Source: Pseudomonas asgharzadehiana (GTDB lineage: Bacteria > Pseudomonadota > Gammaproteobacteria > Pseudomonadales > Pseudomonadaceae). From it: a stretch of DNA of 64,000 nt. A model generated the notes under the pieces. That model was not told the DNA's origin and made no database searches. It worked only from the letters and a program-made list of their open reading frames with translations. The stretch's first letter is position 1, and each line of letters opens with the position of its first letter. Position numbers and translations under genes: made by a program. Location of the stretch: NCBI RefSeq assembly GCF_019139815.1, contig NZ_CP077079.1, positions 2,294,001 to 2,358,000 of the forward strand, given 5' to 3'. Positions 26,567 through 33,783 of the stretch are shown one piece after another.

Positions 26567-26761
26567 ATGATGAGCAGTACGCTAGAGGATAAAAAAGCAG
26601 AGCTGGAACGCGCCATCCAGGAGCTGGATCAGTGGGAAGAATATGACTCTCGCCGTGAAGATGGGAGTGGAGCCCAGGATCGCAGGCACGAAGAAAGAGG
26701 TGAATCACTGCGCAGACGCGTTGCAGAGTTGAGTGCCGAGGTCGATAGCCTCAGTAAGTGA
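26567..26761 (+). CDS. Cassette gene 2, small coiled-coil protein
   Basis: A 64-residue, very hydrophilic protein (MMSSTLEDKKAELERAIQEL ... ELSAEVDSLSK) that reads as two amphipathic helices with heptad spacing. AAGG lies 6 bases before ATG 26567; ATG 26570 is the alternative. Preceded by a complete two-hairpin leader. No family recognised. Confidence 0.6.
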   Translation: MMSSTLEDKKAELERAIQELDQWEEYDSRREDGSGAQDRRHEERGESLRRRVAELSAEVDSLSK

Positions 26762-26788
26762 TGGGAGAGTCGCACCAGGTCCACCCAA

Positions 26789-26839
26789 GCCCAGCTATGC
26801 GCTGGGCCGAGGACGTAGAGGAGCACGATGATCGCGCTC
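26789..26839 (+). ncRNA. Two-hairpin cassette leader, copy C
   Basis: H1 GCCCAGC/GCTGGGC (26789-26807), linker GGACGTAGA, H2 GAGC/GCTC, A-C mismatch, CG/CG (26821-26839). Preceded by CGCACCAGGTCCACCC, the shared upstream box. Confidence 0.7.
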
Positions 26840-26856
26840 AGCCCAGAGAAGTCGAT

Positions 26857-27081
26857 ATGGACAATGTTCGCGAGTCAGCGCTTGACGACGAAACGCTAGA
26901 GAGCATGGAATCTGCTTTGAAGGAGGCCCTTACCGCGGTCAGTGAAGGGCGGTTGAATGTAGACGATGCATTAGGAGACATCCTCTATTTAATCACCAGC
27001 ATTGATAACGGCGAACCAAGTGAGATTAAAACCTGGACAGCACCAGGTGCGCTAACTAAAAAAATCACACGCATCGCTTAA
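26857..27081 (+). CDS. Cassette gene 3, small acidic protein
   Basis: A 74-residue acidic protein (MDNVRESALDDETLESMESA ...). The open frame extends left to 26758 but that part is the structured leader, so ATG 26857 with AGAGAAG upstream is taken. Helical N-terminal two thirds, then a short basic end. Not recognised. It ends 25 bases before the next gene, whose leader is only ACGGAAAACC. Confidence 0.6.
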   Translation: MDNVRESALDDETLESMESALKEALTAVSEGRLNVDDALGDILYLITSIDNGEPSEIKTWTAPGALTKKITRIA

Positions 27082-27106
27082 CGATTTAAAGTCACGGAAA
27101 ACCGTC

Positions 27107-27892
27107 ATGAAATTTAACGCAGGCTCGCTCAGCGACTACCTGAGTGCAACACTGAAAGTAGCGACTGAACACTCAGACAAGCATCCCCAGTTGATGTTTA
27201 TGGTTGAACAAATGGACGAAATATTTCAAAAAGAGATATTTGGCCAAGAGTACGAAGCGAACGCCACTGTGGGATTGCTCGTAATGAACGCCTATGTGAC
27301 GTTGCTAAGTGCTGTTCGACAGGCGCTATCAGGGCACGTCGTATCTACCTTCCCTATCGCTCGGGCAGCCCTTGAGTCCGCCTGCTATGCGCTGTTGGCG
27401 CGGGACGAGATCAAAGCCGATATTTGGTCTGATCGACATTTATCCGAGGCTTCGCTGAAAGCATGCCGCCGAACGTTCACGGCACAGAAAGCCGCCGACG
27501 AATTGAAGGCAATATCCCCGCCAATGGCTGAATATGTTATGGCGCACTACGAGGCCGCGATTGACTTCGGAGCACATCCGAACCGGAAGTCAGTAATTGA
27601 TCATCTTGAGGATTCCGGCCCCGCCGGCGAAGGCCTCCATGGGTTTGAGCTTACTGGTGTGTACGGCAGTAATAGTTGGCAGGTAAATCACGCATTGTTG
27701 GCATGTGTGGAGGTAGGTCAGGCGATTGCATTCCTTACGGTTGCAGCTGCAAAGAATCATTCTCTGATTAACGACCGAATTGGAGTAATGCAGGACTGGA
27801 TGGACGCTAAAAGGCAGGTCATCGAAGAACTCAGCGGCGGGCCAATTGACTACTCCGGTCCAATGCATAGATCAGTCGTACCGTCGACATAG
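27107..27892 (+). CDS. Cassette gene 4, helical protein of unknown family
   Basis: A 261-residue all-helical protein without a signal peptide. The middle (FPIARAALESACYALLARDE, then YEAAIDFGAHPN) resembles the core of DUF5677-like proteins, a loose similarity only. Start ATG 27107 follows CACGGAAAACCGTC. Its stop codon TAG is the first part of a TAGGAAAA junction box. Largest but one of the array. Confidence 0.6.
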   Translation: MKFNAGSLSDYLSATLKVATEHSDKHPQLMFMVEQMDEIFQKEIFGQEYEANATVGLLVMNAYVTLLSAVRQALSGHVVSTFPIARAALESACYALLARDEIKADIWSDRHLSEASLKACRRTFTAQKAADELKAISPPMAEYVMAHYEAAIDFGAHPNRKSVIDHLEDSGPAGEGLHGFELTGVYGSNSWQVNHALLACVEVGQAIAFLTVAAAKNHSLINDRIGVMQDWMDAKRQVIEELSGGPIDYSGPMHRSVVPST

Positions 27893-27901
27893 GAAAAATC
27901 G

Positions 27902-27945
27902 CTGCACAACCGGCCCATTGCAGTAACAAAGCGCGGCTTTCGCGC
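27902..27945 (+). ncRNA. Two-hairpin cassette leader, copy E (degenerate)
   Basis: CTGCA/TGCAG (27902-27923) followed by linker GCAGTAACA and H2 GCGCG/CGCGC (27931-27945). Starts after TAGGAAAA at the preceding stop codon. H1 differs in place from the other copies. Confidence 0.5.
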
Positions 27946-27973
27946 CTCACTTTTTGAAGGAATGAAAGGCACC

Positions 27974-28246
27974 ATGGACTACATCGGCCCCATCGACTTG
28001 ACCCTGATCTACAGCGCCCCTGGCCGTGAAACGCCTATAGCGCATCCCGGCGTCATAGCTACCCTGTTCTATAACGAGCCACATCGTACCTGGTCCGTTA
28101 TGGTCGACCATCCAACCAATCTCATCCGTGATGGGCTTATTCGTGCTGAAGTGGTCCTGTCCGATGGCCGAAAGCTGGCTGGCACTGCACGTCGCCCGTC
28201 TATCTTGGGCAACGCGTTTGAACTGGTTGAAGACGCTTCCCACTAA
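27974..28246 (+). CDS. Cassette gene 5, small beta-rich protein
   Basis: A 90-residue protein (MDYIGPIDLTLIYSAPGRET ...) with alternating strands ending LVEDASH. ATG 27974 is preferred (AAAGG 5 bases upstream) over ATG 27962, where GAAGGA touches the codon. Contains ARRPSILGNAFEL. Not recognised; no membrane segment. Followed within 2 bases by TAGGAAAA. Confidence 0.6.
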   Translation: MDYIGPIDLTLIYSAPGRETPIAHPGVIATLFYNEPHRTWSVMVDHPTNLIRDGLIRAEVVLSDGRKLAGTARRPSILGNAFELVEDASH

Positions 28247-28273
28247 ATAGGAAAAGGCCTAGGTACGACCAAG

Positions 28274-28321
28274 TCCTTCCTCGCAGCGGTGCGGGTTAGG
28301 AGGACGCCCATTTTCGTGTCC
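28274..28321 (+). ncRNA. Two-hairpin cassette leader, copy F
   Basis: H1 is long: TCCT/AGGA, a 2x2 internal loop, then CTCGCA/TGCGGG (28274-28301). H2 GGACGC/GTGTCC (28302-28321) follows directly. TAGGAAAA lies at 28248. Confidence 0.55.
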
Positions 28322-28343
28322 GCGAAAACAAAGGAATGACGAC

Positions 28344-28958
28344 ATGGAAATCGCAACCAAAATGCCCGCCTTGCTCACTGCCATGGCCTTATTGACGTCC
28401 GTTAACATTGCTGTCGCAGAACCGAGTCTCTGGGTAGCTGCCGACCGAGTGGCGCGTCATACCTGTCCATCCGTTAAATGTGGGGTTGCTGGTCAGCTAA
28501 TGTTCCGCGAAGGCGTCGAGGTTTTGGAGACGAAAGGCGCTTGGGTCCGCGTAACCAAGCCCTACTCAGCTTCTTGCTCGGGTGGCTTCAGTGAATACGT
28601 GAAGAGCGGTAACTCCGCGTGCGTCGCCAGCAACGGCATCAATAACGGGATGTTCGCAGAGTGGGTGCCTACAAAGTCGCTTACAAAAGACAGACCTGCA
28701 GACCCAGGGGAGGGTGCTTCCGGTGACGACGTACTGGTCAAAAACTCGGATGATTACCCTCTCTACCGCGCCCAGTTCACCAAAGCAACCCGTGAGCTTA
28801 TAGACAACGGCACCTGCACTGCCGGTGACTTCGAAGAAATCGGTGGGTGGATGGCATCGCCTGTCAAAGGTGAAGGTATGTATTTCATGTACTGCGGCGG
28901 CATGACCACAGCCAATCGACTTTACCTCGACGTGCGTTCGGGCAAAGTGAGCCGCTAG
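28344..28958 (+). CDS. Cassette gene 6, secreted SH3-like protein
   Basis: A 204-residue exported protein: signal peptide MEIATKMPALLTAMALLTSVNIAVAE (cut near 25), then a bacterial SH3-type domain: ADRVARHTCPSVKCGVAGQL, FREGVEVLETKGAWVRV, and EWVPTKSL. Six or more cysteines suggest disulfides in the periplasm. The C-terminal domain (YPLYRAQFTKATRELIDNGT, GMYFMYCGG) is unrecognised. ATG 28344 follows AAAGGAATGACGAC. Possible cell-wall or envelope role. Confidence 0.65.
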   Translation: MEIATKMPALLTAMALLTSVNIAVAEPSLWVAADRVARHTCPSVKCGVAGQLMFREGVEVLETKGAWVRVTKPYSASCSGGFSEYVKSGNSACVASNGINNGMFAEWVPTKSLTKDRPADPGEGASGDDVLVKNSDDYPLYRAQFTKATRELIDNGTCTAGDFEEIGGWMASPVKGEGMYFMYCGGMTTANRLYLDVRSGKVSR

Positions 28959-29018
28959 CCGGCTCTAAACAGAAACCACTTGCATGCCGAAGTGGATAGG
29001 AAAAAGGGAGCAAAGGAT

Positions 29019-29294
29019 ATGGATCTGTACACAAAGAATGGCAAGCCTCTCCAGGTTTCGGGAACGACTGTGTATAGCCAGTCAGGGAAGGTAGTGGGGC
29101 GAATCAAGGGGGACAGAGTATTCGGTACTGATGGGCGTTACGTCGGCTCGATCGTTGGTGATCGCCTGGTGTACCGCTCTACACAAAGTGCAGCCATCAG
29201 CTCACCATTTGCAGTCGCTAATCGGGCCGGATCTGCGAGGGCACAGCGAGCGGCTTCCGCAATATGGGGCAATGAACCGGACATATCGGAATAA
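29019..29294 (+). CDS. Cassette gene 7, 4-fold beta-flower-like protein
   Basis: A 91-residue protein whose first 50 residues consist of four short similar turns: LYTKNGKPLQVSG, VYSQSGKVVGRIKG, VFGTDGRYVGSIVG, LVYRS. This repeat is that of the '4-fold beta flower' domain, a family of unknown function often found near defence and mobile genes. The tail is Ala/Ser-rich. Start ATG 29019 (GGGAG upstream); the frame to 28980 is leader. Its stop overlaps the start of the HEPN-like gene. Confidence 0.65.
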   Translation: MDLYTKNGKPLQVSGTTVYSQSGKVVGRIKGDRVFGTDGRYVGSIVGDRLVYRSTQSAAISSPFAVANRAGSARAQRAASAIWGNEPDISE

Positions 29295-29848
29295 TGACAA
29301 TGGATGGTCTTACCTTCATCGTAGAAATAGTTAAAGCTGTGGCATGGCCTGCAGCTGCAGTTTTGCTCGGTTCGCTTTTTCGTAAGCAGTTAGCGGATCT
29401 CTCAAAGGCCCTCACTAAAGGGAAGTTCGGCAGCTTGGAATTTGAGTTCGCTCGACGTGTAGCGGATGTGGCGGCATCTGTCCCTGATTTACCATCTTCT
29501 TCGGTGTCTCCTACCACTATCGGTCATGCGGCTGTGAACCCACGTGGAGCGATATTAGAGGCATGGCTAGCTGTCGAGGAGCAGGCAATAACGTTAGCGC
29601 TGTCGCGCAATCTGGTGCAGCCAACTGCTCGCCGCTACCCACTCGGTGCCATCCAGGGGATCGCTAAATCAGGACTTCTCAGCCCGAACCATGTGCTTGC
29701 TCTGAGCGAGCTTCAACAACTGCGCAACCGTGCAACACATGATCCCGATTTTTCACCAGATACTGATGCTGTGGTCAGCTATGTCCAGCTGGCCAATGAT
29801 CTAACCAATGAGTTGAGAAAGCTCACGCCACCTGGTTCTGATGTGTAG
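29294..29848 (+). CDS. Cassette gene 8, membrane-anchored HEPN-like protein (DUF4145-type?)
   Basis: A 184-residue protein with an N-terminal membrane segment (FIVEIVKAVAWPAAAVLLGSLF) and a C-terminal helical domain containing LQQLRNRATHD: the R-x4-H motif (RNRATH, near 146) of HEPN ribonucleases. HEPN proteins often act as RNA-cutting toxins in defence. Start ATG 29294 overlaps the previous stop. Its own stop TAG begins a TAGGAAAA box that also serves as ribosome site for the next gene, so this gene and the metallopeptidase are closely linked. RNase activity is inferred from the motif. Confidence 0.65.
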   Translation: MTMDGLTFIVEIVKAVAWPAAAVLLGSLFRKQLADLSKALTKGKFGSLEFEFARRVADVAASVPDLPSSSVSPTTIGHAAVNPRGAILEAWLAVEEQAITLALSRNLVQPTARRYPLGAIQGIAKSGLLSPNHVLALSELQQLRNRATHDPDFSPDTDAVVSYVQLANDLTNELRKLTPPGSDV

Positions 29849-29857
29849 GAAAACCTG

Positions 29858-30868
29858 ATGGAAAACTTCATGGAGATTAGCGATGCCCGGACGATACCTG
29901 TAAGTGAGTATCTCGAAAGCGTCACAGATCCTTTGCGGCGTGCAGCTATAGCCTCTGTATTTGAGCAAGCGCGGTCAGCATTGGAACTAATGCGCGTAAG
30001 GTTTTCTGTGGACGTACCGGTCCCAGAAATTTTTGTGCTCACAACAGATGAAATCAAGGCTCAGGCCAATCCGCTTGGCCTTATTGTGGTCAGCCAAGGC
30101 ATGATTAAGCACTGCTTTGATACGGCCATACCATCATCGAAGGTGAAAGCAGGGAATGAGGACTATCTGGATGGCTTGCCAGATTTGTTTCCTCAGATAG
30201 GCCTCACATGGGTCTTGGCGCACGAATACGCTCATTTGTTCCGCGCACATCATCAGGTCCAAATCGAACTTGGATCCCATGACCATGTGCTACGTGCTTT
30301 CGAACATGATGCTGACCTATGCGCTGCGGCAGCAGTATACCGCGCTGTTCAGCAATGGCTCCCAGGCGTCCAGGACATCGATATTCGTTGCTATGTAATT
30401 TACGCGCTGTTCTGGATCATAACAACGTTTCCGAACACGAATGACGGGGCAGGAGTCCATCCATCATTCTCTGAGCGTTTCTTTCAGATCCTGCTCAAGC
30501 TGACCACCATGCAGGCCATGCCAGGCGACGTCTTGGATCTAGATGTAAACCTACCAGCTACGGCTAATCGCGGGGATGCGTTACGCAACGTCGCAATAGC
30601 TTGCGAGACTGCGTATCTGGCCAAGGCCCCAGGTACTAAAAATGATTTCTTCATGCAGTGGCACGAGTACTTTAAAAGCTATGGCCACATAGCGATCATT
30701 AACGAATGGATAATGGTGAGCCCATTTGTTGAAAAGCACTCCCACACCACGGCTGATATGCAGCGCCACGCCTCGGTTGTCCCAATGACTATGAGCGACA
30801 TAGCTCGCTTGGAAAAAGCTGAGCGTAAACGTCATCGAAGAGCTCAGGCGAGATCACGAACGCAGTAG
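29858..30868 (+). CDS. Cassette gene 9, zinc metallopeptidase-like protein
   Basis: A 336-residue protein with AHEYAHLFRAHH (HExxH near 121) and, 27 residues on, FEHDADLCAAA (ExxAD), the zinc-binding pattern of gluzincin/M48- or ImmA-like peptidases. No signal peptide; a hydrophobic stretch (CYVIYALFWIITTFP, near 178-192) may be buried. The C-terminus is very basic (KRHRRAQARSRTQ). It follows the HEPN-like gene by 9 bases with AGGAAAAC as ribosome site, so the pair probably works together, for instance as a toxin with a protease sensor. Confidence 0.68.
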   Translation: MENFMEISDARTIPVSEYLESVTDPLRRAAIASVFEQARSALELMRVRFSVDVPVPEIFVLTTDEIKAQANPLGLIVVSQGMIKHCFDTAIPSSKVKAGNEDYLDGLPDLFPQIGLTWVLAHEYAHLFRAHHQVQIELGSHDHVLRAFEHDADLCAAAAVYRAVQQWLPGVQDIDIRCYVIYALFWIITTFPNTNDGAGVHPSFSERFFQILLKLTTMQAMPGDVLDLDVNLPATANRGDALRNVAIACETAYLAKAPGTKNDFFMQWHEYFKSYGHIAIINEWIMVSPFVEKHSHTTADMQRHASVVPMTMSDIARLEKAERKRHRRAQARSRTQ

Positions 30869-30963
30869 TCGTTGTGACTCTGCGAAATACCCAAATACCT
30901 TCGGTACGACTGTGAGGCTCGCAAGGGCATCGGCAAACGCAGATCGGCATAGGAAAGCGAAGC

Positions 30964-31173
30964 ATGGAGCCCCGTCATACGCTGATAGCTTTGGGTTTGA
31001 TTATCGCCGCCATAATTGCTGCGAATACTTCAGCCTGCAATCCACCGGCACATACAGCATCCTCGACGCAGCAAGCGAAGCAGATCTGCGATGAAGTTTA
31101 CGCTGACAGCGAGGACGCTAGCGGATACGGCGATTGCGTCAGCTCAGCAAAGCGAAGCCTCGAAAAATACTAA
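30964..31173 (+). CDS. Cassette gene 10, small lipoprotein-like protein
   Basis: A 69-residue protein: MEPRHTLIALGLIIAAIIAAN then TSAC, an imperfect lipobox, followed by a polar segment with two more cysteines (AKQICDEVY, YGDCVSS). Probably exported and perhaps lipid-anchored. TAGGAAAG precedes the ATG by 5 bases. Not recognised. Confidence 0.55.
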   Translation: MEPRHTLIALGLIIAAIIAANTSACNPPAHTASSTQQAKQICDEVYADSEDASGYGDCVSSAKRSLEKY

Positions 31174-31190
31174 TTGACGGAAAAATCCAC

Positions 31191-31430
31191 ATGTCTCGAC
31201 CTAAACATGCAGAACACCCAGGTGATTGCAAATTTCTTGGCACCAAGGGGAGGTTCGACTTGTATTTTGACCCTCATGGGTATCCTGTTCCAGAAGTGAT
31301 AGCGCGCCATGGAAGTGGTGTTAATGACTTCCGCTGCTGGCCAGTAGATGGTGGGCCGCGGGCGGATGTGTTGCAGAGTGTATTCAGCGATGCAAAAGAG
31401 CTTGCGACCCAGCAAGGTCTATTAGACTGA
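31191..31430 (+). CDS. Cassette gene 11, unknown small protein
   Basis: A 79-residue soluble protein (MSRPKHAEHPGDCKFLGTKG ... QQGLLD) with a beta-hairpin-like start and the segment DGGPRADVLQSVFSDAKEL at the end. ATG 31191 is chosen; the frame to 31134 overlaps the preceding gene. ACGGAAAAA lies upstream. Not recognised. Confidence 0.55.
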   Translation: MSRPKHAEHPGDCKFLGTKGRFDLYFDPHGYPVPEVIARHGSGVNDFRCWPVDGGPRADVLQSVFSDAKELATQQGLLD

Positions 31431-31775
31431 AATACGAAAGAACGGCTACCGCGCCCATGGGCTTGCTGGCTGCTTTCGTCCAGGGCGACACGTCACCCCG
31501 TCCACCACCAGTTGCACAAACCACGGAAAGTCCGCCCGTGACACACCTGAACGAGGCGCTACACGCAACCGCTGCGAAGTTGCGTGCAGGTAACCAGGTG
31601 AACCATGGCGTCGTCGTGCTGATGTGGTAGGGGGATGTGTAAGGATGGAAGAATGAACTGCGTAATACGGCAATGAACGTCTGTGCGTTTACGCGGTGTA
31701 TAAGGCCGGACTGGTCTTCGAGAGCGGCGGCGACTACCACGGCGTTGGTCTGGATGGCTAATCAAGGAGACAAAA
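31431..31775 (+). pseudogene. 345-base decayed stretch with gene fragments
   Basis: No intact gene. A frame from ATG 31457 reads MGLLAAFVQGDTSPRPPPV ... and stops at TAG 31628; another short frame ends YKAGLVFESGGDYHGVGLDG at 31761. Both have coding-like composition and look like 3' remnants of two former genes. CACGGAAAG, a junction-box variant, lies near 31542. The next gene's AAGGAG follows directly. Confidence 0.4.
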
Positions 31776-32078
31776 ATGAGTAACGCGATATTTGATTTCC
31801 TGGCACACAGTCTTTTATTCGATCAATCTCTAATTTCGACCAACTACCAAGGCGAATCGGATCAACGGTTAGAGTTGGAGCTTGAAAAATATCGAAAGCA
31901 TTGCATGGATGAACTGGAAAATATCTCCGTAGAGATAAACAGGCACAATGGAAATCTTAGCTGCGTTGGCAGCTATGAAATGGCAAGTCTTTCTAGTTTG
32001 AAACGTGCGGCGTTGTACGTCGAGCAAATGGTTTTACCTGATCCAAGGAGTCGGGTCATCCAGCGCTGCAATACGTAA
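31776..32078 (+). CDS. Cassette gene 12, unknown helical protein
   Basis: A 100-residue protein (MSNAIFDFLAHSLLFDQSLI ...), largely helical and soluble, with ELELEKYRKHCMDELENISV in the middle. AAGGAG lies 7 bases before the ATG, the best ribosome site in the array. Codon use is more AT-rich than its neighbours. Not recognised. Confidence 0.6.
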   Translation: MSNAIFDFLAHSLLFDQSLISTNYQGESDQRLELELEKYRKHCMDELENISVEINRHNGNLSCVGSYEMASLSSLKRAALYVEQMVLPDPRSRVIQRCNT

Positions 32079-32132
32079 AGCGGTTCGGCTGTTGAACTGT
32101 TTCAATCACGGAAAACGCACCAGATATACCCA

Positions 32133-32187
32133 AGCCCCGACCTAAAATCGGGGCTGAGCCAGTAGAGAGGCACGATTCCCGTGTCTC
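32133..32187 (+). ncRNA. Two-hairpin cassette leader, copy M
   Basis: H1 AGCCCCGA/TCGGGGCT (32133-32155), linker GCCAGTAGA, H2 GAGGCACG/CGTGTCTC (32167-32187). Preceded by ACGGAAAACGCACC. The ATG 18 bases on (32205) opens a 7-codon frame only. Confidence 0.7.
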
Positions 32188-32217
32188 AGAGACTGGACCG
32201 ACCTATGAAGCTTTGGA

Positions 32218-32643
32218 TTGGCGCGTAAGCTGCAAGTCGCCATGGACGCCCAAGGGGTTGTTGGGACTGAAGAAAATCGTGGCCGCATTGGCGAGATCGT
32301 GAAAGAGGTTTTTCCAGACTTCCAAGATAAGGAAACCTCAACAGTTGTTCAGATTGTTATCGGGGGGATTGGGAGCGCAGACATCAACCCAAACCAGACG
32401 CTGTTCACCGTGGTAGCTGGAGCCCGAACTTCTATAACGATTGATGAGTTTCATAAGTCTGTCGGTGAGTGTCCAACGATCAAGAGCATTGGCGGTCTTG
32501 GCGATATTAACATTGGTAAAACTCACTACCATGTGCTGCTGGAAAACGGTTTCGAGCTGGATATCGCTGCTGCGGTGAATGAGAAAGGCCAGCCGTATTT
32601 GGTGCTGAAACCCACCAAAGGGCCGCACGTCGCAATCAACTGA
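32218..32643 (+). CDS. Cassette gene 13, unknown beta-rich protein, probable frameshift at start
   Basis: A protein of up to 141 residues with a helical start (MDAQGVVGTEENRGRIGEIV) and a beta-rich rest (VVQIVIGGIGSADINPNQ; KTHYHVLLENGFELDIA). The frame opens only at TTG 32218 or ATG 32242, neither with a good ribosome site. The ATG at 32205, correctly placed after the leader, is in another frame and stops at codon 8; deleting one base would join it as MKLGLARKLQVAMDAQG. A one-base insertion is therefore likely. Not recognised. Confidence 0.5.
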   Translation: MARKLQVAMDAQGVVGTEENRGRIGEIVKEVFPDFQDKETSTVVQIVIGGIGSADINPNQTLFTVVAGARTSITIDEFHKSVGECPTIKSIGGLGDINIGKTHYHVLLENGFELDIAAAVNEKGQPYLVLKPTKGPHVAIN

Positions 32644-32810
32644 ATGCTCTCGGTAATTCGGCCCAGGCCGAGAAATGCCCGGGTTGTGGCGGTGCGCTGG
32701 AACCCAGTAAGGCACTTTTCTCAATAACCATGACACGACCTAGCGCCGCATGGGAGAAAGAAGGTGTTCTCGTATTACAGTGCGGCCAAAAGTGTCATTC
32801 ATGCGGCTAG
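32640..32810 (+). CDS. Zinc-ribbon-like short frame without a clear start
   Basis: A 56-codon frame overlapping the previous stop, with CPGCGGALEP and, at the end, CGQKCHSCG: two cysteine pairs as in small zinc ribbons. No ATG, GTG or TTG starts it; CTG 32640 would be needed. It may be a fragment, a second part of the preceding gene after a frameshift, or a rare CTG start. Confidence 0.35.
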   Translation: MNALGNSAQAEKCPGCGGALEPSKALFSITMTRPSAAWEKEGVLVLQCGQKCHSCG

Positions 32811-32857
32811 AGCGAAACGTTACAGCCGAAGTAGGAAAACGCACCAGGTACACCCAG

Positions 32858-32908
32858 GCCCAGCCATGCGCTGGGCTGTGGCAGTAGAAGGGGGCGATTT
32901 TCGCGCCC
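32858..32908 (+). ncRNA. Two-hairpin cassette leader, copy N
   Basis: H1 GCCCAGC/GCTGGGC (32858-32876), linker GGCAGTAGA, H2 GGG/CCC, G-G mismatch, GCG/CGC (32890-32908). Preceded by TAGGAAAACGCACCAGGTAC. Confidence 0.75.
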
Positions 32909-32930
32909 AGGATCGAGCAGGGACAACGAC

Positions 32931-33152
32931 ATGACAGATAGCGTAAATCGGAGGCTCACGCCTTCGGATGATGAGTGGGAAGCAGAGTTTGATCCTACCT
33001 ACTACGAAAAAACAATGAAGGGAGGCGTTTGGGATGGTTTGAGCGATGACGAAATTGTTCTGCTCCAAATCAAAGAGTTCAAAGATGACGAGCATGAGGA
33101 AAACCAACGCGAGCAGGACGAACTCGCAGCCAAAAGGCTTGATAACTGCTGA
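32931..33152 (+). CDS. Cassette gene 14, small acidic protein
   Basis: A 73-residue, strongly acidic protein (MTDSVNRRLTPSDDEWEAEF ... RLDNC). The end is a charged helix (KEFKDDEHEENQREQDELAA). Acidic proteins of this size in mobile elements are sometimes DNA mimics, but nothing proves it here. CAGGGACAACGAC precedes the ATG. Full two-hairpin leader upstream. Confidence 0.6.
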   Translation: MTDSVNRRLTPSDDEWEAEFDPTYYEKTMKGGVWDGLSDDEIVLLQIKEFKDDEHEENQREQDELAAKRLDNC

Positions 33153-33194
33153 GGCGAAAATCCGCTGATAGCTAGGAAAACGCGGTACCGCCCA

Positions 33195-33248
33195 AGCCCA
33201 GCCCATGCTGGGCTGGGGCCGTAAAGGGGGACGCACACTGTGTACCCC
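33195..33248 (+). ncRNA. Two-hairpin cassette leader, copy O
   Basis: H1 AGCCCAGC/GCTGGGCT (33195-33214), linker GGCCGTAAA, H2 GGGG/CCCC, G-A mismatch, ACGCA/TGTGT (33226-33248). Preceded by TAGGAAAACGC. Confidence 0.75.
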
Positions 33249-33265
33249 AATTCAAGGAGAGAAAT

Positions 33266-33553
33266 GTGAAGTACAGCATCGACTATCAGCAACTGCACGC
33301 AGGCCATCAGCGCCCTTCGGATAACGGAGATGTCGTCGGCGTAGAGTTTGAAAGTGAATCGGGTTTCGCTCTCATACCCAACGTTGGGGATTTCGTGCAT
33401 GTTCCTGCCATGGAGGGGCATGTCAGCGTGAAAGGTGTCGTTAAGACGCGTCTCTTCAGCTACACCCGCGTTGGAGAACAACTTTTCTGCGGCATCAATA
33501 TCGTTGTTGAAGAACGTGACGACATAAACTGGGGCGTTCTGATCAAGGAGTGA
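33266..33553 (+). CDS. Cassette gene 15, unknown small beta-rich protein
   Basis: A 95-residue protein (MKYSIDYQQLHAGHQRPSDN ...) rich in strands. It starts with GTG 33266; AAGGAG sits 8 bases upstream. An ATG two bases earlier is followed at once by TGA (ATGTGA), giving a one-codon start-stop overlapping the real start. Not recognised. After it comes a degenerate two-hairpin leader (33561-33608) that leads only into a gene tail. Confidence 0.6.
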   Translation: MKYSIDYQQLHAGHQRPSDNGDVVGVEFESESGFALIPNVGDFVHVPAMEGHVSVKGVVKTRLFSYTRVGEQLFCGINIVVEERDDINWGVLIKE

Positions 33554-33607
33554 TTCGGCACGCCTTGCTTAGGCGGGGCCTGACGAGAGCCGATTCAGCG
33601 AGTCGGC

Positions 33608-33687
33608 TAGCCGACATTTCTGCGCGATGGGCTCGATGAGCGCACGAAAGTCGTGGCCATCGGCTACGGCAGCGAAGTCTAGGAAAA
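33608..33687 (+). repeat. 80-bp direct repeat, copy 1 (tail of a lost gene plus junction box)
   Basis: Identical to 34253-34332 except one base (T/C). In frame it encodes a protein end, LDERTKVVAIGYGSEV and stop TAG, the TAG being the start of TAGGAAAA. It also folds: TAGCCGA/TCGGCTA around TGCGC/GCGCA and ACGA/TCGT. Confidence 0.85.
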
Positions 33688-33783
33688 TTCGGTGCCATGC
33701 GTAAGGTACTGCGCCACTCTTGATCAAAAGCACGTCATCGCTACCCACTCACACCTCACAACTACCTCTCACTAAGGAACACC

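Noticed and set aside
31384..31740. Leftward 118-codon frame in the array
   Set aside because: Against array direction, no ribosome site, covers two rightward gene remnants.
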